This document shows, piece after piece, positions 8,678 through 18,499 of a stretch of 64,000 nt of DNA. Source of the DNA: Nematostella vectensis (Eukaryota > Cnidaria > Anthozoa > Actiniaria > Edwardsiidae); contig NC_064047.1 in NCBI RefSeq assembly GCF_932526225.1, positions 13,836,460 through 13,900,459 of the forward strand, given 5' to 3'. Within the stretch, counting starts at the first letter, position 1. Every line of letters starts with the position of its first letter. Position numbers and translations under genes: made by a program. The notes beneath the pieces were generated by a model. It was not told the DNA's origin. It saw only the letters and a program-made list of their open reading frames with translations, and ran no database searches.

Positions 8678-10156
8678 TACGTCGCGGCCACCGCGAGTGC
8701 CGACAAACCCGCCTTGAGGGCGGCGTGGTCACTTTTTTCGCCCGACATGCTATGCGCAGCGTGCGTACGTGGAGAGGGGACAGGGGCCGCGCCCTCTGCG
8801 TGCACTTTCGCAGGGGCGGAATCCTTGCTTTGCCACCGGGACGGCACGCGGTCGATCCCAGGGTCAGTCACGTGTTGCACCCTAGGATGCCCACCGGCCA
8901 TGTTATGAGCACCGACTGGCTTTGTCTCGGTGTTGATCGCGTTTGCGCCGAGCGTCATGGAGTCCGTGGCTTTCTGCAGCTTATTTTTGTAGCCCATGAC
9001 GCTTTGCGTGTTTATTACCAGATCGCTCGGCATCAGCCACATTCCTGGTGCGACCGCAAGACTCAGTCTCACTTTGGCCTCCTGCACGGCTAACTGGTAC
9101 CTTTGCACGCTTTGAGCGATGTCGTTTTCTATAATCGCGTCTTCAAGCAGCTTCGTGAACCCCGCCTGCGCCTCCATGGCCGGCCCACCGGCCCCCGCGA
9201 TAGAGGAACGAACGTTTACCTGCGCGCCAAGCACTGTGTAGACAAACGCCTCGACCGAGCGATCGAGTCTTCCTAGCCCTGCTTTCGTCAGCCCCTCACC
9301 TTTGGGAGGCGCAAACCAGCTATATTGCACGCCTCCGTGGTCGTCGTTGCGTATGTAAAACACCTGCTTCCCACTTTTGTACGTCCCACCTTTGTCGCTA
9401 AACAGATTGAGGTGGCTCGGGTACTCGTCCGCCGCCGTGTCGTAGCCACGGATCACGTGCACGTTGCGATACCCCTCCCCCGGGTAGAACACAAACACAT
9501 CGCCTAGCCCGTGGTTCCGCCCTCCTTTCCATCGGAAGTCCGGCTTACGCGGCAAACCGAACTCTATACATAGACGCTCGAAAGCGGCCTTCTTGTAGGG
9601 GTTACCTTTTTGCGTGAACGGGCTGTCGCCAGGCAGGGGGGCACCGAGCTCGTAGAGTATCCTCCTAAAACCTTAGAAATCCCCTGATGACAGAGGGGAG
9701 CGTGGCGAAAGTGGGGTCAGTTAGGGACACCCCACATCCGTCGGTTTCGCACCAGATCGCAAATTTGAGTTGCTGTGGCCAGTACCCATAGGAAGGCTCC
9801 GATAGCCACCGGCGAGACTCCTTGGCGGCCTTGTGCGTGACTACTGTCTCTTTGAATATGTCTCGGACCCTAGTCGTGAATGATTTGTCCTCAGCCACGT
9901 GTATCTCCAGCTGCGTGAGTAGTGGGGTGATGTCTGAGGCCGTGCTCTCCACGGGGGTCGCGGGCACGGCGTAGAGCAGCTTCTGCGCGAGGGTCAGAGA
10001 CCTAGGGAAACCGGTTTTTGCGCGTTTGACTTGCTCGGCTATAGCGTGTTCGATATGCTTGGCTATAGAGGCTCCCGCCGCAACTGCCGCCTTCTTCGTC
10101 TCATCCTTCTTCCTTCGGGGAACCTCGTTTGGCATCCGCCAGCCTTCCCAATCCAT
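8662..10156 (-). pseudogene. conserved PLV gene of unknown function, split by a frameshift
   Basis: The N-terminal part starts at the ATG at 10154-10156 (MDWEGWRMPNEV). It contains a basic region, a helical stretch and FAIWCETDGCGVSL, and stops at 9665 after RGFLRF. Immediately after, in another frame, the strand is open from about 9658 (RRILYELGAPLPGDSPF) through DFRWKGGRNHGLGDVFVFY to a hydrophobic C-terminus (GLSALAVAATYYLF) at 8662. The parts read as one protein of about 500 residues with a short indel at 9655-9670. The C-terminal hydrophobic helix suggests membrane association. It starts 30 bp from, and divergent to, the minor-capsid-like gene at 10187. I cannot assign a function. Two separate genes are less likely because the second part lacks a nearby ATG. 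Confidence 0.55.
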
Positions 10157-10186
10157 GCTTAGCCCTATTAAACACGAAGGCGGGCT

Positions 10187-10876
10187 ATGTTCAACACAAT
10201 GGTGGTCCTACATGCTGTGTTCACCGGAGGCGAACTGACGCTCTTCTTCGAGCAGCCGATAAGGCGCCCACGCTTCGTGGCGCTCCGGCAGTGCTCGCTG
10301 TTTAACAGCTGGTATTATCTCGAGCGGGAGCATCAGATAACGACTATAGCGTCCCTCCCGCCCATCGCGACTCTGCCAGCTGGGCACCACACGGCCGAGT
10401 CCATCGTGGAGACGATCAACCGCGCTAAGAGCAAGATTCTGACCGCGAAGCTGGATCCCCTCACCGGGAAGGTCGTGCTCGTGTCCGATGGCATTGTGTT
10501 TCTGAACGCCGAGCTTTGCGCACTATTTGGCCTAGAGGCTAAAGACGATCAGTTGGGTAGGCGGGGCCTCGCACTGCCCTTGGGGGAGCCCCCACTTAAG
10601 GTGACTTTGCCGAAAATAGAGGCCATCTACATCTTCTGCGACATCGTAGACCGCTCGCAGTGCCTCGCCTTAGACGAGCCTTCAAACGTTCTCGCTTGCC
10701 TAGAAACCCGCGGGAGGCCGCACGAGAAAGTCGTCTATGGGCCCGACATCCCCGTTTGTGTCGCAGCGTCTTCCTCTGAGTTTGTCTCGAGTATCGGAAT
10801 ATGGATCAGGGATGACCGCGGTAGACGGGTGGACTTTAAGGGCAAGCCTGTTCGCCTCGTATTAGAGCTAACCTAG
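10187..10876 (+). CDS. PLV minor capsid / penton-like protein (putative)
   Basis: Intact 229-residue ORF with ATG at 10187. The C-terminus (SSSEFVSSIGIWIRDDRG followed by VDFKGKPVRLVLEL) resembles the conserved end of single-jelly-roll minor capsid proteins of polintons and PLVs, where a strand pattern of the form iWItD..G..vdl.g..v.v.l is common. The N-terminus contains beta-rich sequence (VVLHAVFTGGELTLFF) and a region (HHTAESIVETINRAKS) also seen in such proteins. It would sit at capsid vertices and pair with the major capsid protein. The function is inferred from the C-terminal pattern and from its neighbours; the start is the first ATG after the divergent gene. Confidence 0.55.
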   Translation: MFNTMVVLHAVFTGGELTLFFEQPIRRPRFVALRQCSLFNSWYYLEREHQITTIASLPPIATLPAGHHTAESIVETINRAKSKILTAKLDPLTGKVVLVSDGIVFLNAELCALFGLEAKDDQLGRRGLALPLGEPPLKVTLPKIEAIYIFCDIVDRSQCLALDEPSNVLACLETRGRPHEKVVYGPDIPVCVAASSSEFVSSIGIWIRDDRGRRVDFKGKPVRLVLELT

Positions 10877-10892
10877 GTCCGACATAACAAGC

Positions 10893-11574
10893 ATGGCAAA
10901 CAGCGACGTTAGCAGCGGTGCCATATACCCCATCGCTTCCCAGCGTCTGCCGCCCGCAAACGCACACGACGCCTACCGCTCCGGCAAGCACCGGCGGCGA
11001 CGCGCAAAGTTTCCGACTCCAGATAATACGTGACACTCGAGCGGTTCTAGACAATGAGATAACGCATTATCGACAGGTGCGGAAGAAGTATAAGCGCGCC
11101 TTTGCCGTTACCCATGCTGTGTCTGTGGCATCCGGCATCGCTGCAGGGGCGCTCTCCAGTGCCGGGCTGGGAGTCTCTTTGAGTGGGATAGGTGTTCTGA
11201 TCGGCGCTCCGCTAGCAGGGGTCGCTGGGCTGGTCGGTGTCGTGGGCGCGGGCGCGGGGATTGTCTCTAGGGGTCTTACGAGAAAGGTGGCTAAACACGA
11301 AGACACGATTGTTTTAGCGGAGAGTAAGAAAAACTCGATCAGCGAGCTGGTCTCTAAAGTTCTGCAAGACGGGCGTATCTCAGACGAAGAGTTTCGGCTA
11401 ATACTTCAGGAACAAGAGAGATACAACGCGCTCAAGGCCGCTATCAGAGCTCGACACGGCCTCGCACCGCGCGATAAAAAAAGCGGGAAAGGGCCCTTCC
11501 TGAAGGCACTCGAAAAGATGAAAAAGAGACTGCGAAAAATTCGCGAGGAGTTTGGGAGCGAGGTGTTCGAGTAG
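10893..11574 (+). CDS. PLV glycine-rich membrane protein of unknown function
   Basis: The main frame is open from about 10918 to 11574. An ATG at 10893 (MANSDVSSGAIYPIA) lies in a different frame and stops after about 46 residues, so the true start is unclear: a small indel near 10930-11000 may have separated the natural start from the body. The body has a charged helix (ITHYRQVRKKYKRAF) and then a long Gly/Ala/Leu/Val-rich hydrophobic stretch (about residues 68-110, e.g. GAPLAGVAGLVGVVGAGAG) that could be one or two membrane helices. A basic helical tail (FLKALEKMKKRLRKIREE) follows. This is compatible with a virion membrane-active protein; no family is recognised. Confidence 0.5.
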
Positions 11575-11700
11575 AACTCAGGTTTAAACGCCACGCCAGC
11601 GGCTTTGCATTTACGGCCGAAAAACGGTTATTCCGCGCCCCGTAGGTTGGCGGCCCTCCTCGTTTTCGCGGCCCTCCCCGACGCCATCGCTATTTGCCCC
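11575..11700. other. spacer between last PLV gene and subterminal repeats
   Basis: GC-rich, no ORF. Contains two related phrases (ggcggccctcctcg / gcggccctccccg). Confidence 0.4.
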
Positions 11701-12000
11701 AAAAAGTCGTGTACGCGAAACGCGCCCGGCCTACACCCTAATTATTCATGTAAGCGAAACGCGCCCGGCCTACAGCCCTAATTAATTATTCATGTACGTG
11801 AAACGCGCCCGGCCTACATTAACAATTGCCAAAAGCTTATGTACGTGAAATCGATTTGGCCTACATTAGCAATTGCCCTAATTATTCATGTAAGCGAAAC
11901 GCGCCCGGCCTAAATGAACAATTGCCCTAATTATTCATGTACGTGAAACGCGCCCGGCCTACATGAACGATTGCCCTAATTATTCATGTACGTGAAACAT
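11701..12000 (+). repeat. PLV subterminal tandem repeats, about 49 bp
   Basis: About seven imperfect units built on ttattcatgtacgtgaaacg, cgcccggcctacatgaa and caattgcccta. The same repeats occur in the same orientation at 19940-20205, next to the same C-rich end, so they mark the terminal region of this PLV family. Repeats of this kind may bind a terminal protein or transposase; that is inference. Confidence 0.8.
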
Positions 12001-12113
12001 TACACGCTTGATATATAGAGACGGGGCTGGGAAGGGGGGGGGGGGGGTCGGAGGGGCCCGCCGCGGCCTTTAGGGGGGTTTCACTCAAACTACCCAGTCC
12101 CCCCCTTTACTTC
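12001..12113 (+). repeat. right terminus of the PLV
   Basis: Sequence acacgcttgatatatagaga, a G run, then cggaggggcccgccgcggcc and caaactacccagtccccccc. An almost identical end occurs at 20206-20297. After both, sequence identity stops, which fixes the outer boundary near 12113. Confidence 0.7.
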
Positions 12114-12591
12114 CATTGTCAATCTACAAAATACGCCATTTCAGAATCTGCACTGTTTTTCCTGTTGCATCAACGTTTCTGTCAATTATTAATCCATAAT
12201 TAATTTATTATCAATAAGTTATCAATTACTACTCAATCCTAAATAATGTTTAATGTAGTTTATACATAAAATCTGGTACAAAAGCGAATACTAATTTAGA
12301 TTTACCGACTACCGACAAAGACCGATAATTCTTACCGACTACCGACAAATTATAAAAGATTTAACTGACTACCGACATCCAGACCCTGGTTCCTAATCAC
12401 TCTATCCATTCGGGATGGTACAAAAACACGAAGAATATATTTCTATCTCTAGAAGTATCTTTATTGTGATTGCTGTGAAGGAGGATTCTTCTATTTATAT
12501 GTGTGCTTCACGCCATATAGCATAGTTTTTAATCGTTAATAGTTTGGAAATATTTTCCCACATATTGGTTTTTAGCAGAAACTGGTAAATC
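12114..12591. other. AT-rich non-coding sequence
   Basis: AT-rich, no ORF. Near 12302-12376 the motif accgactaccgacaaa is repeated three times. The reverse complement of this motif (gtcggtagtcgg) flanks the second PLV terminus at 20328-20430, and both stretches end in catccagacc. Confidence 0.5.
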
Positions 12592-12950
12592 AAGGTTTAA
12601 GATACATGCCCGCGGCCTGTGCGGTCTGGGTTTAAGGGACATGCCCGCGGCCATGCGGTCTTGGTTTAAGATGCATGCCCGCGGCCTTGTGCGGTATTGG
12701 TTTAACATACATGCCCGCGGCCTGTGCGGTTATGGTTTAAGGGACATGCCCGCGGCCGATGCGGTCTTGGTTTAAGATACATGCCCGCGGCCTTGTGCGG
12801 TCTTGGTTTAACATACATGCCCGCGGCCTGTGCGGTCTGGGTTTAAGATACATGCCCGCGGCCATGCGGTTTGGTTTAAGGGAAATGCCCGCCGCCTGTG
12901 CAATATTGGTTTAAGGGACATGCCCGCGGCCTGTGCGGTCTTGGTTTGCG
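12592..12950. repeat. tandem repeat of about 35 bp, ten units
   Basis: Unit built on ggtttaag-gacatgcccgcggcc-tgtgcggtctt. Copies vary at one or two positions and in length from 33 to 37 bp. Each has a CCGCGG palindrome, except one degenerate unit near 12887. GC-rich in an AT-rich setting. Confidence 0.9.
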
Positions 12951-13559
12951 CTTCCACAGTGGCCCGGATTTTGAGCATGCGCCCAAGTGATTTTAAAATC
13001 GCCACCCTCAACTTTACTTTTCTTTCTTTCCCTCTGCGCTAAAGCTAATTGACAATGGGAAGATTTGCAGCTTATATCCTTGTTCTTTACGCCTTTACTG
13101 GCTTCACGGGAACGTCCGACGGGAGAAGCTGCCCAAGGCCCGCCGACCCCTGCTCAGCAGCGAACTACATCCCGATTAAAGACCCGCATAGAAGCACAAA
13201 ATACAGATACAAAAGACCGCAGCCCGCCTTGTACAACTACCTCCTTCAGCCCGGATGGTATCGGTTCACTAGCAGTGTCGGCGGCGAGATCCCGACCACT
13301 AAACCCGAGCCGAACATGTGTGGAACCTTCGCGCCGATATGGATAGGGGGACCCACCCAGACACGATTGGGGTAACCAAGGAAACTACCGCGTGCGTTAA
13401 CGTCAATAACAGGAACAACGGCTGCTTCCGGTCTATTGACATGTGCGTGGAGAAGTGCAGCGGAGGGTACTGTCTACTATCTTCGACCTCTTTATGGGTG
13501 CTCAATGGCGTACTGCGCAGGTAGGTTTTCGGGACACTAGTTATTGGAGCTGATCACGC

Positions 13560-14170
13560 GAGGAAAGCGTTGCGTGACCATAAATGACTGTGCTTGTTGC
13601 GTGACCATGAATGGCTGTGCTCGTTGCGTGATCATGAATGGCTGCGCTCGTTGCGTGACTATGAATGGCTGTGCTCGTTGCGTGACCATTTATGGCTGTG
13701 CTCGCTGCGTGACCATGAATGGCTGCGTTCGTTGTGTGACCATGAATGGCTGTGCTCGTTGTGTGACCATGAATGGCTGTCCTCGTTGCGTGACTATGAA
13801 TGGCTGTACTTGTTGCGTGACCATAAATGGCTGTGCTCCTTGCGTAATGATGAATGGCTAAGCTCGTTCCGTGACCATGAATGGCTGTCCTCGTTGCGTG
13901 ACTATGAATGGCTGTGCTCGTTGCGTGACTATGAATGGCTGTGCTTGTTGCGTGACCATGAATAGCTGTGACTGTTCTGTGACCTTGAACGGCTGTGCTC
14001 CTTCCGTAATGATAAATGGCTAAGCTCGTTGAGTGACCATGAATGTCTGTGCTCGTTGCGTGACTATAAATAGCCGTGTTTGTGCGTGACCATAAATGGC
14101 TGTGCTGGTTGCGTGACCATTTATGGCTTTGCTCAGTGCGTGACCATGAATGGCTGCGCTGATTGCGTGA
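13560..14170 (+). repeat. 27-bp tandem repeat, about 22 units, within the pseudogene intron
   Basis: Unit tgaccatgaatggctgtgct plus cgttgcg. Being a multiple of three, it yields open frames; one encodes a nine-residue Cys-rich repeat (MNGCARCVT). It lies between the D8C donor and the EGF acceptor, so translation is unlikely. Confidence 0.9.
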
Positions 14171-14668
14171 TTCTGTTTGTAAATATCAGTAGTGTATTAT
14201 GTAACACTGTACATAGCTCTACAAAGTGGTAGAGAAGCAAACGTTTGAGGAATGTTTGGTAGCCATTTCTGTTTTTTAAACTGTATCCTTTTTCAAGGCG
14301 ATGGAATACCCTGCGACGAAGGCTTTAGTGGACCAAATTGCACAGGTATCCCATATCTTCAACCCAGACATATCAGAGCTTTGACAGACTGTGACTGTTA
14401 TCGTGGGGAGGGGGGGGGGCGATACAAAAACATGAGGATATTATTTGGGTGGGGGGGACACAACCTCGCCCCGACTGGTCTTAACCTTATATATATTTTT
14501 TTTTAAATTTGGGTGGAAACAAAAAGCCCAAGCTGTCGTGGTCTTACCAGAAAATGAATAGAATACACTGAGAGTCGGATTCCAGTTTTTAGTTTATTAT
14601 TTTTAAATTTGGGAAGATAGTTTTCCCTTTATATGTGTACTACACATCTTATTGAAGTACTGGTATAT

Positions 14669-15030
14669 TACAGTAAAACCCCACTTAATCGAGGCGGTTA
14701 ATTTTTCGTTAGCTCGATTTCTCTTGGATTATTTTAATTAATAATACAAATTCCAAACCGAAATAATTATCCGCTCACATTATTTTGATCGTTTCCACAA
14801 ACCCCATTTACTCTAAATTTCCTTTCTATATCTTTTCTTCCCAAAACAAGCAATTTCTGATTTTTTTTCTTATTCTGGTTGCCAGTCTTTCTTTTAGATG
14901 GTTTCCTTGGCCCATATAAGGGTACCGATAACTTGTTCGTGATTTCAATAAAAAAAAATTGAACAGCAAATATATTTCCATGTGAGCTCTTTTACCTAGA
15001 GCCTCGGCTAATAACTCGAACTGATTTCTC
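14669..15030 (+). mobile_element. possible pogo/Tigger-type terminal repeat remnant
   Basis: The phrase ta-cagtaaaaccccacttaa followed by tcgaggcggttaa is close in style to terminal repeats of pogo/Tigger elements and is preceded by TA. No matching opposite end or transposase is visible. It sits in the intron before the third exon of the D8C/EGF pseudogene. Weak call. Confidence 0.3.
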
Positions 15031-15354
15031 TTTCTCCCAGAGTAACAACGGAGTTCTATTGTATTTGTACTATTATCACAGCTGACGTGAAAGCCGTTTT
15101 CCCGTTTTCTCTGGTCCCCAAGCCAAAGGTGGAGCCCTTGACTACCGGCGACAGGGACCTATTCATGGTGTGAAACTTCACCTTTCCTCTGTGGAGTAAC
15201 GTCTCCTTCAACATCGAGTGGTACGATGGTCCAACACTGAGTAGTAATATGACGTCTTGCAGAACAAAGAAGAAAATTGTGTTTATGACCCCCTGCAAAG
15301 TCGGATCAGGCCTAAACTAGGGAGCACGGTAAGTAGTGCCTCCATAGCCATTGA

Positions 15355-15600
15355 CGTGTGGAAAATTGGAAGATCAGAGGGAAGGAATGGCGGGGCTTTG
15401 GCAGATCAGAGGGAAGGAATGGCTGGGCTTTGGAAGATCAGAGGGAAGGAATGGCGGGGCTTTGGAAGATCAGAGGGAAGGAATGGCGGGGCTTTGGAAG
15501 ATCAAAGGGAAGGAATGGCAGGGCTTTGTAAGTAGTGCAACCATTGCCATTGACGTGTGGAAAATTGGAAGATTAGAGGGAAGGAATGACGGGGCTTTCG
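15355..15600 (+). repeat. 33-bp tandem repeat
   Basis: About five units of ggaagatcagagggaaggaa plus tggcggggctttg, then a degenerate continuation. Flanked by two copies of gtaagtagtgc...ccattgacgtgtggaaaatt (15329 and 15530), so the splice-donor context of the preceding exon has been duplicated. Confidence 0.85.
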
Positions 15601-16735
15601 AAAAATGGGGTAGGCTGGTGGGTTAAGGTCAGGGAGAGGGAAATGAATTGTAACGCTGGGGAAGGAGAAGCAAAGGCAGAGCCAGGCTGGGGGAGGGGGT
15701 GAAATGTGAGGTTTGATGAGGGGGAGAGCCGGGGTGTAGTGTGTGGCTTGGTGAGGGGGAGGGGGTGAAGTGTGATGCTTGGTGAGGGGGAGGGGGTGAA
15801 GTGTGAGGCTTGGTAAGGGGGAGGGGGTGAAATGTTATGCTTGGTGAGAAAGAGGGGGTGAAGTGTGAGGTTTGGTAAGGCGGAGGGGGTGAAGTGTGAG
15901 GCTTGATGAGGGGAGAGGGTGAAGTGTGAGGGTTGGTGAGGGGGAGGGGGTGAAGTGTGAGGGTTGGTGAGGGGGAGGGGGTGAAGTGTAAGGCTTGGTG
16001 AAGAGGAGGGGGTGATGCGTGATGCTTGGTGAGGGGAAGGGGGTGAAGTGTGAGGAGTCTTGGTGAGGGGGAGTGTGTGAAGTGTAAGGCTTGGTGAGGG
16101 GGTGAAGTGTGAGGCTTGGTGAGGGGGAGGGGGTGAAGTGTGAGGCTTGGTGAGGGGAAGGGGGTGAAGTGTGAGGCTTGGTGAGGGGGAAGGGGTGAAG
16201 TGTTAGGCTTGGTGAGGGGGAGGGGGTGAAGTGTGAGGCTTGGTGAGGGGGAGGGGGTGAAGTGTGATGCTTGGTGAGAGAAAGGGGGTGAAGTGTGAGG
16301 TTTGGTGAGGGCGAGGGGTCGAAGTGTGAGGCTTGGTGAGGGGAGGGGGTGTAGGGGAAAATGGAGTGCTAGGCTGGGAAAGGGGACAGAAAAATTGACA
16401 GGGGAAAGGGTAAGGATGGTAAAGAAGGTGAATTTGGGGAATAGGAAGGTTTTAGGGCCAGGAATGTAGAGGGAAGGGAGGGGAGGGTGGAGTGTGGTGG
16501 GAAGGGAAGGTGGGAGATGGAATGTAGAGGGAAGGGGAGGTGGAATGTAGAGGGAAGGGAAGGGGAGGGGAGGGGAGGTGAAATTTAGAGGGAAGGGAAG
16601 GGGAGGAGAGGTGGAATGTAGTGGGAAGGGTGTGCAAGGTGGAATGTAAGGGGGAAGGGGAGGGGAGGGGGAATGTAGAGGGAAGGGGAGGGGAGGTGGA
16701 ATTTAGAGGGAAGGGAAAGGGAGGGTGTTGTAGAT
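15600..16735 (+). repeat. G-rich purine minisatellite block
   Basis: 15680-16350 holds about 24 units of roughly 26-30 bp built on gggggtgaagtgtgaggctt and ggtgaggggga. 16440-16735 is almost pure purine (ggggaggggaggtggaatgt, agagggaagg). Strong strand asymmetry with many G-runs on the plus strand. No gene is supported; the proline/serine-rich frames on the minus strand are composition artefacts. Confidence 0.9.
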
Positions 16736-16739
16736 AGCG

Positions 16740-17259
16740 CATCGAACACTGTTTGTTAAAGTTGTTTGTTAAAAGGCATCTGTAAATTGAGACCAGTTAG
16801 AGTCAAAAGAGCACACGAGGAGATCGCAAGTTTAGAGTACTAAGTTAAAGTCAAGACCGCGCAGGGATCCACCCTTCAGGTACCATGATCAAGTTATATT
16901 AGCTTTATAGCGCATGATTTGTATGTTTTGTGTAGTAGTAATTATTGATTCAAGTGTATGTTCCATTGCTTGTAAGTTTAATTCCGTAAATCTCTATCGC
17001 TTCACAACTATGATCGGAATGTGTAGGAATATGCCCGAGATCTGGCCTAAATGCTGTAAATATTGATCTATTCCAGAATGTTTCAATATAATAAATATTG
17101 GAAGAAATCCTTGAGGCCGGTCTTAAATCGCTTCGTAGCCGGAGTCTACTTCAAATTTCTGAAGGAACTAGTGAAGAGCCGACCGAAGCATAAAGCATGG
17201 CAGATAAAGACAAAGAGACATCGGCATCTAGCACCGGTACCGATGCAATTTTCCCTTTC
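16740..17259. other. unique sequence before MULE copy 2
   Basis: No clear gene. An ATG at 17198 opens MADKDKETSASSTGTDAIFPF and runs directly into the MULE terminus. The tail AIFPF also borders MULE copy 1 (antisense, about 4394-4410), so it is shared flanking or element sequence rather than a gene I can name. Confidence 0.4.
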
Positions 17260-17419
17260 GTAAACCATCGTTGCCATTTGGAACGGTCGTTGTCATTTTA
17301 AGAACGGTCGTTGCCATTAAAAAAACGTGTGGCGAGTTCGTCGGGTCAATATTTACTCGGAGTTTCATCGGCCCGTTGAACTATAGTCCATATCGCGTCG
17401 GAAAAAACAAATTTCCAAA

Positions 17420-17875
17420 ATGGCGGACATGAACGACTTGATCAAAGCTGCGATAGAAGAAGTAAATTCTCAATCCAAACCTTTTCAAAGTAACTCTATT
17501 GACGAAAATAGATTCATCGAAACACTCCCAGAAGACTGTACTTATCACGTGAAAGAGCTTTCGGGTGTAGAGGAGAAGTTCAAGGCGATTATCCAAACAG
17601 AAGAGGTAACTACCGAGAATCTAGATGGATGGCTGGACGAATATGAAGCGATTAACAGCATTACTGTTCGAATCAAGACCAAGAAAAAGCCAACAAAAGG
17701 GTGTGCCCTGAAAAACTATTACAGGTGCCACCACAACACCAGGAACTGGAGCCCAAGCAAGGAACCACAGAAGAAGTTACTGCTGAACCCTTCTGCAAGG
17801 GTAAAAAACACTAACCGCCCTTTCCAAATGTTTGTCAAGAATATTTTTTGCACCCCTTCCTCTGTTATTGTCTAA
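17420..17875 (+). pseudogene. 5' remnant of MULE transposase
   Basis: ATG at 17420 (MADMNDLIKAAIEE) followed by the FAR1/GCM-like region up to FQMFVK. From about 17840 the frame enters sequence of the zinc-finger side of the element and ends at 17875. The reading frame is intact where copy 1 has its first stop, so this copy preserves the older N-terminus. No catalytic residues remain. Confidence 0.8.
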
Positions 17876-17929
17876 AAAACATGTCCTCACTTGTTGCCTT
17901 TTACTCAAAACTGATAACAACAGAGAGGA

Positions 17930-18170
17930 CTACTGATGGGACTTGCTGTGCCTAATGAGGTTTCTTTTCTCTGCAAAAGTCTTTCCGCAGTCCCCACACT
18001 TCAAGCTTGCCGCATGCTTTTTGTTGATGTGTCTTTTTAACTTGTTTTCATGGTCGAATGTTTCATTGCATTCATTGCAAACGCATGGATGACATCCTTT
18101 TTCATGATACTTAAGATCTTTGCTTCTGGAAAATTCTGTTTGACAAGAAGCACACTTATTCTTCGTTGCC
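17930..18170 (-). CDS. C2H2 zinc-finger ORF of MULE copy 2
   Basis: Almost identical to the zinc-finger ORF at 445-687 (one Ile to Val difference in the finger region), ATG at about 18168-18170. The frame is open upstream to 18364 through what may be an unspliced intron in copy 1 (a TAA there is CAA here). Same three finger-like units with Cys and His ligands intact. Preserved although the transposase beside it is deleted. Confidence 0.6.
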
Positions 18171-18499
18171 ATGCCTGTGTCAAGATCCTCTCTTATGCTT
18201 TGTGCCTTTTCCTTCCAGTACTGTTGAAACAATAAATAACATAAGCTTTTTAATACAACTACCATACAATATGCTAGCTCATGGTCATCATAGTTAATGG
18301 AGGGATGTTGTAGAACAAACTGCAAAGTGAAATTTAAAAATTTGTATGAGCGAACCAAGAGCAAACTCTAGACTTCACTTCACAAATGTTCTAAACACTA
18401 CAGACTCTGGGAAACCTATCAAACTTCAAAATGATCTAACAATTTTGTATTATAATATTATGAAGGGTAAAAAATAGTCAGCTGAATACCTGAATCCAC

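Larger units (their letters stand above)
4405..12113. mobile_element. endogenous polinton-like virus (PLV/adintovirus type), decayed
   Basis: GC-rich block with densely packed, intronless ORFs on both strands, unlike the AT-rich flanks. It holds a polymerase-type N-terminal region, an A32/FtsK-type packaging ATPase, a double-jelly-roll-like major capsid protein, a minor-capsid-like protein and membrane proteins, followed by seven subterminal 49-bp repeats and a C-rich end. These are the morphogenesis genes of polintons and PLVs. I find no retroviral-type integrase, adenain-type protease or polymerase catalytic motifs, so it is internally deleted. The left end is interrupted by MULE copy 1. 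The family placement is by recognition, not by a search. Confidence 0.75.
13055..15328 (+). pseudogene. secreted D8C / EGF protein (VWDE-like), broken
   Basis: Exon 1 starts at the ATG at 13055 with a signal-peptide-like MGRFAAYILVLYAFTGFTG. It continues into a D8C-type domain of the uromodulin/GP2/VWDE class: ADPC...Y, GWYRFTSSVGG, CGTFAPIWIGG, HPDTIG and YYLRPLYGCSMAYCAG. Near 13348, in a run of five G, the frame shifts; it shifts back near 13462, and the exon ends at a donor gcgcag/gtaggt (about 13520). Exon 2, 14298-14345, encodes GDGIPCDEGFSGPNC, half an EGF domain, phase-matched with exon 1. Exon 3, 15043-15328, begins phase-matched and ends at a strong donor (gtaagt), but has TGA at 15171-15173 and needs a later frame change. 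Introns hold minisatellites. The gene looks decayed; the 3' end is not found. Confidence 0.65.

Noticed and set aside
16452..16742. Pro/Ser/Leu-rich minus-strand ORF
   Set aside because: A composition artefact of the purine-rich minisatellite on the other strand.
17063..17263. 66-residue ORF before MULE copy 2
   Set aside because: No homology seen, and it crosses into the transposon end.
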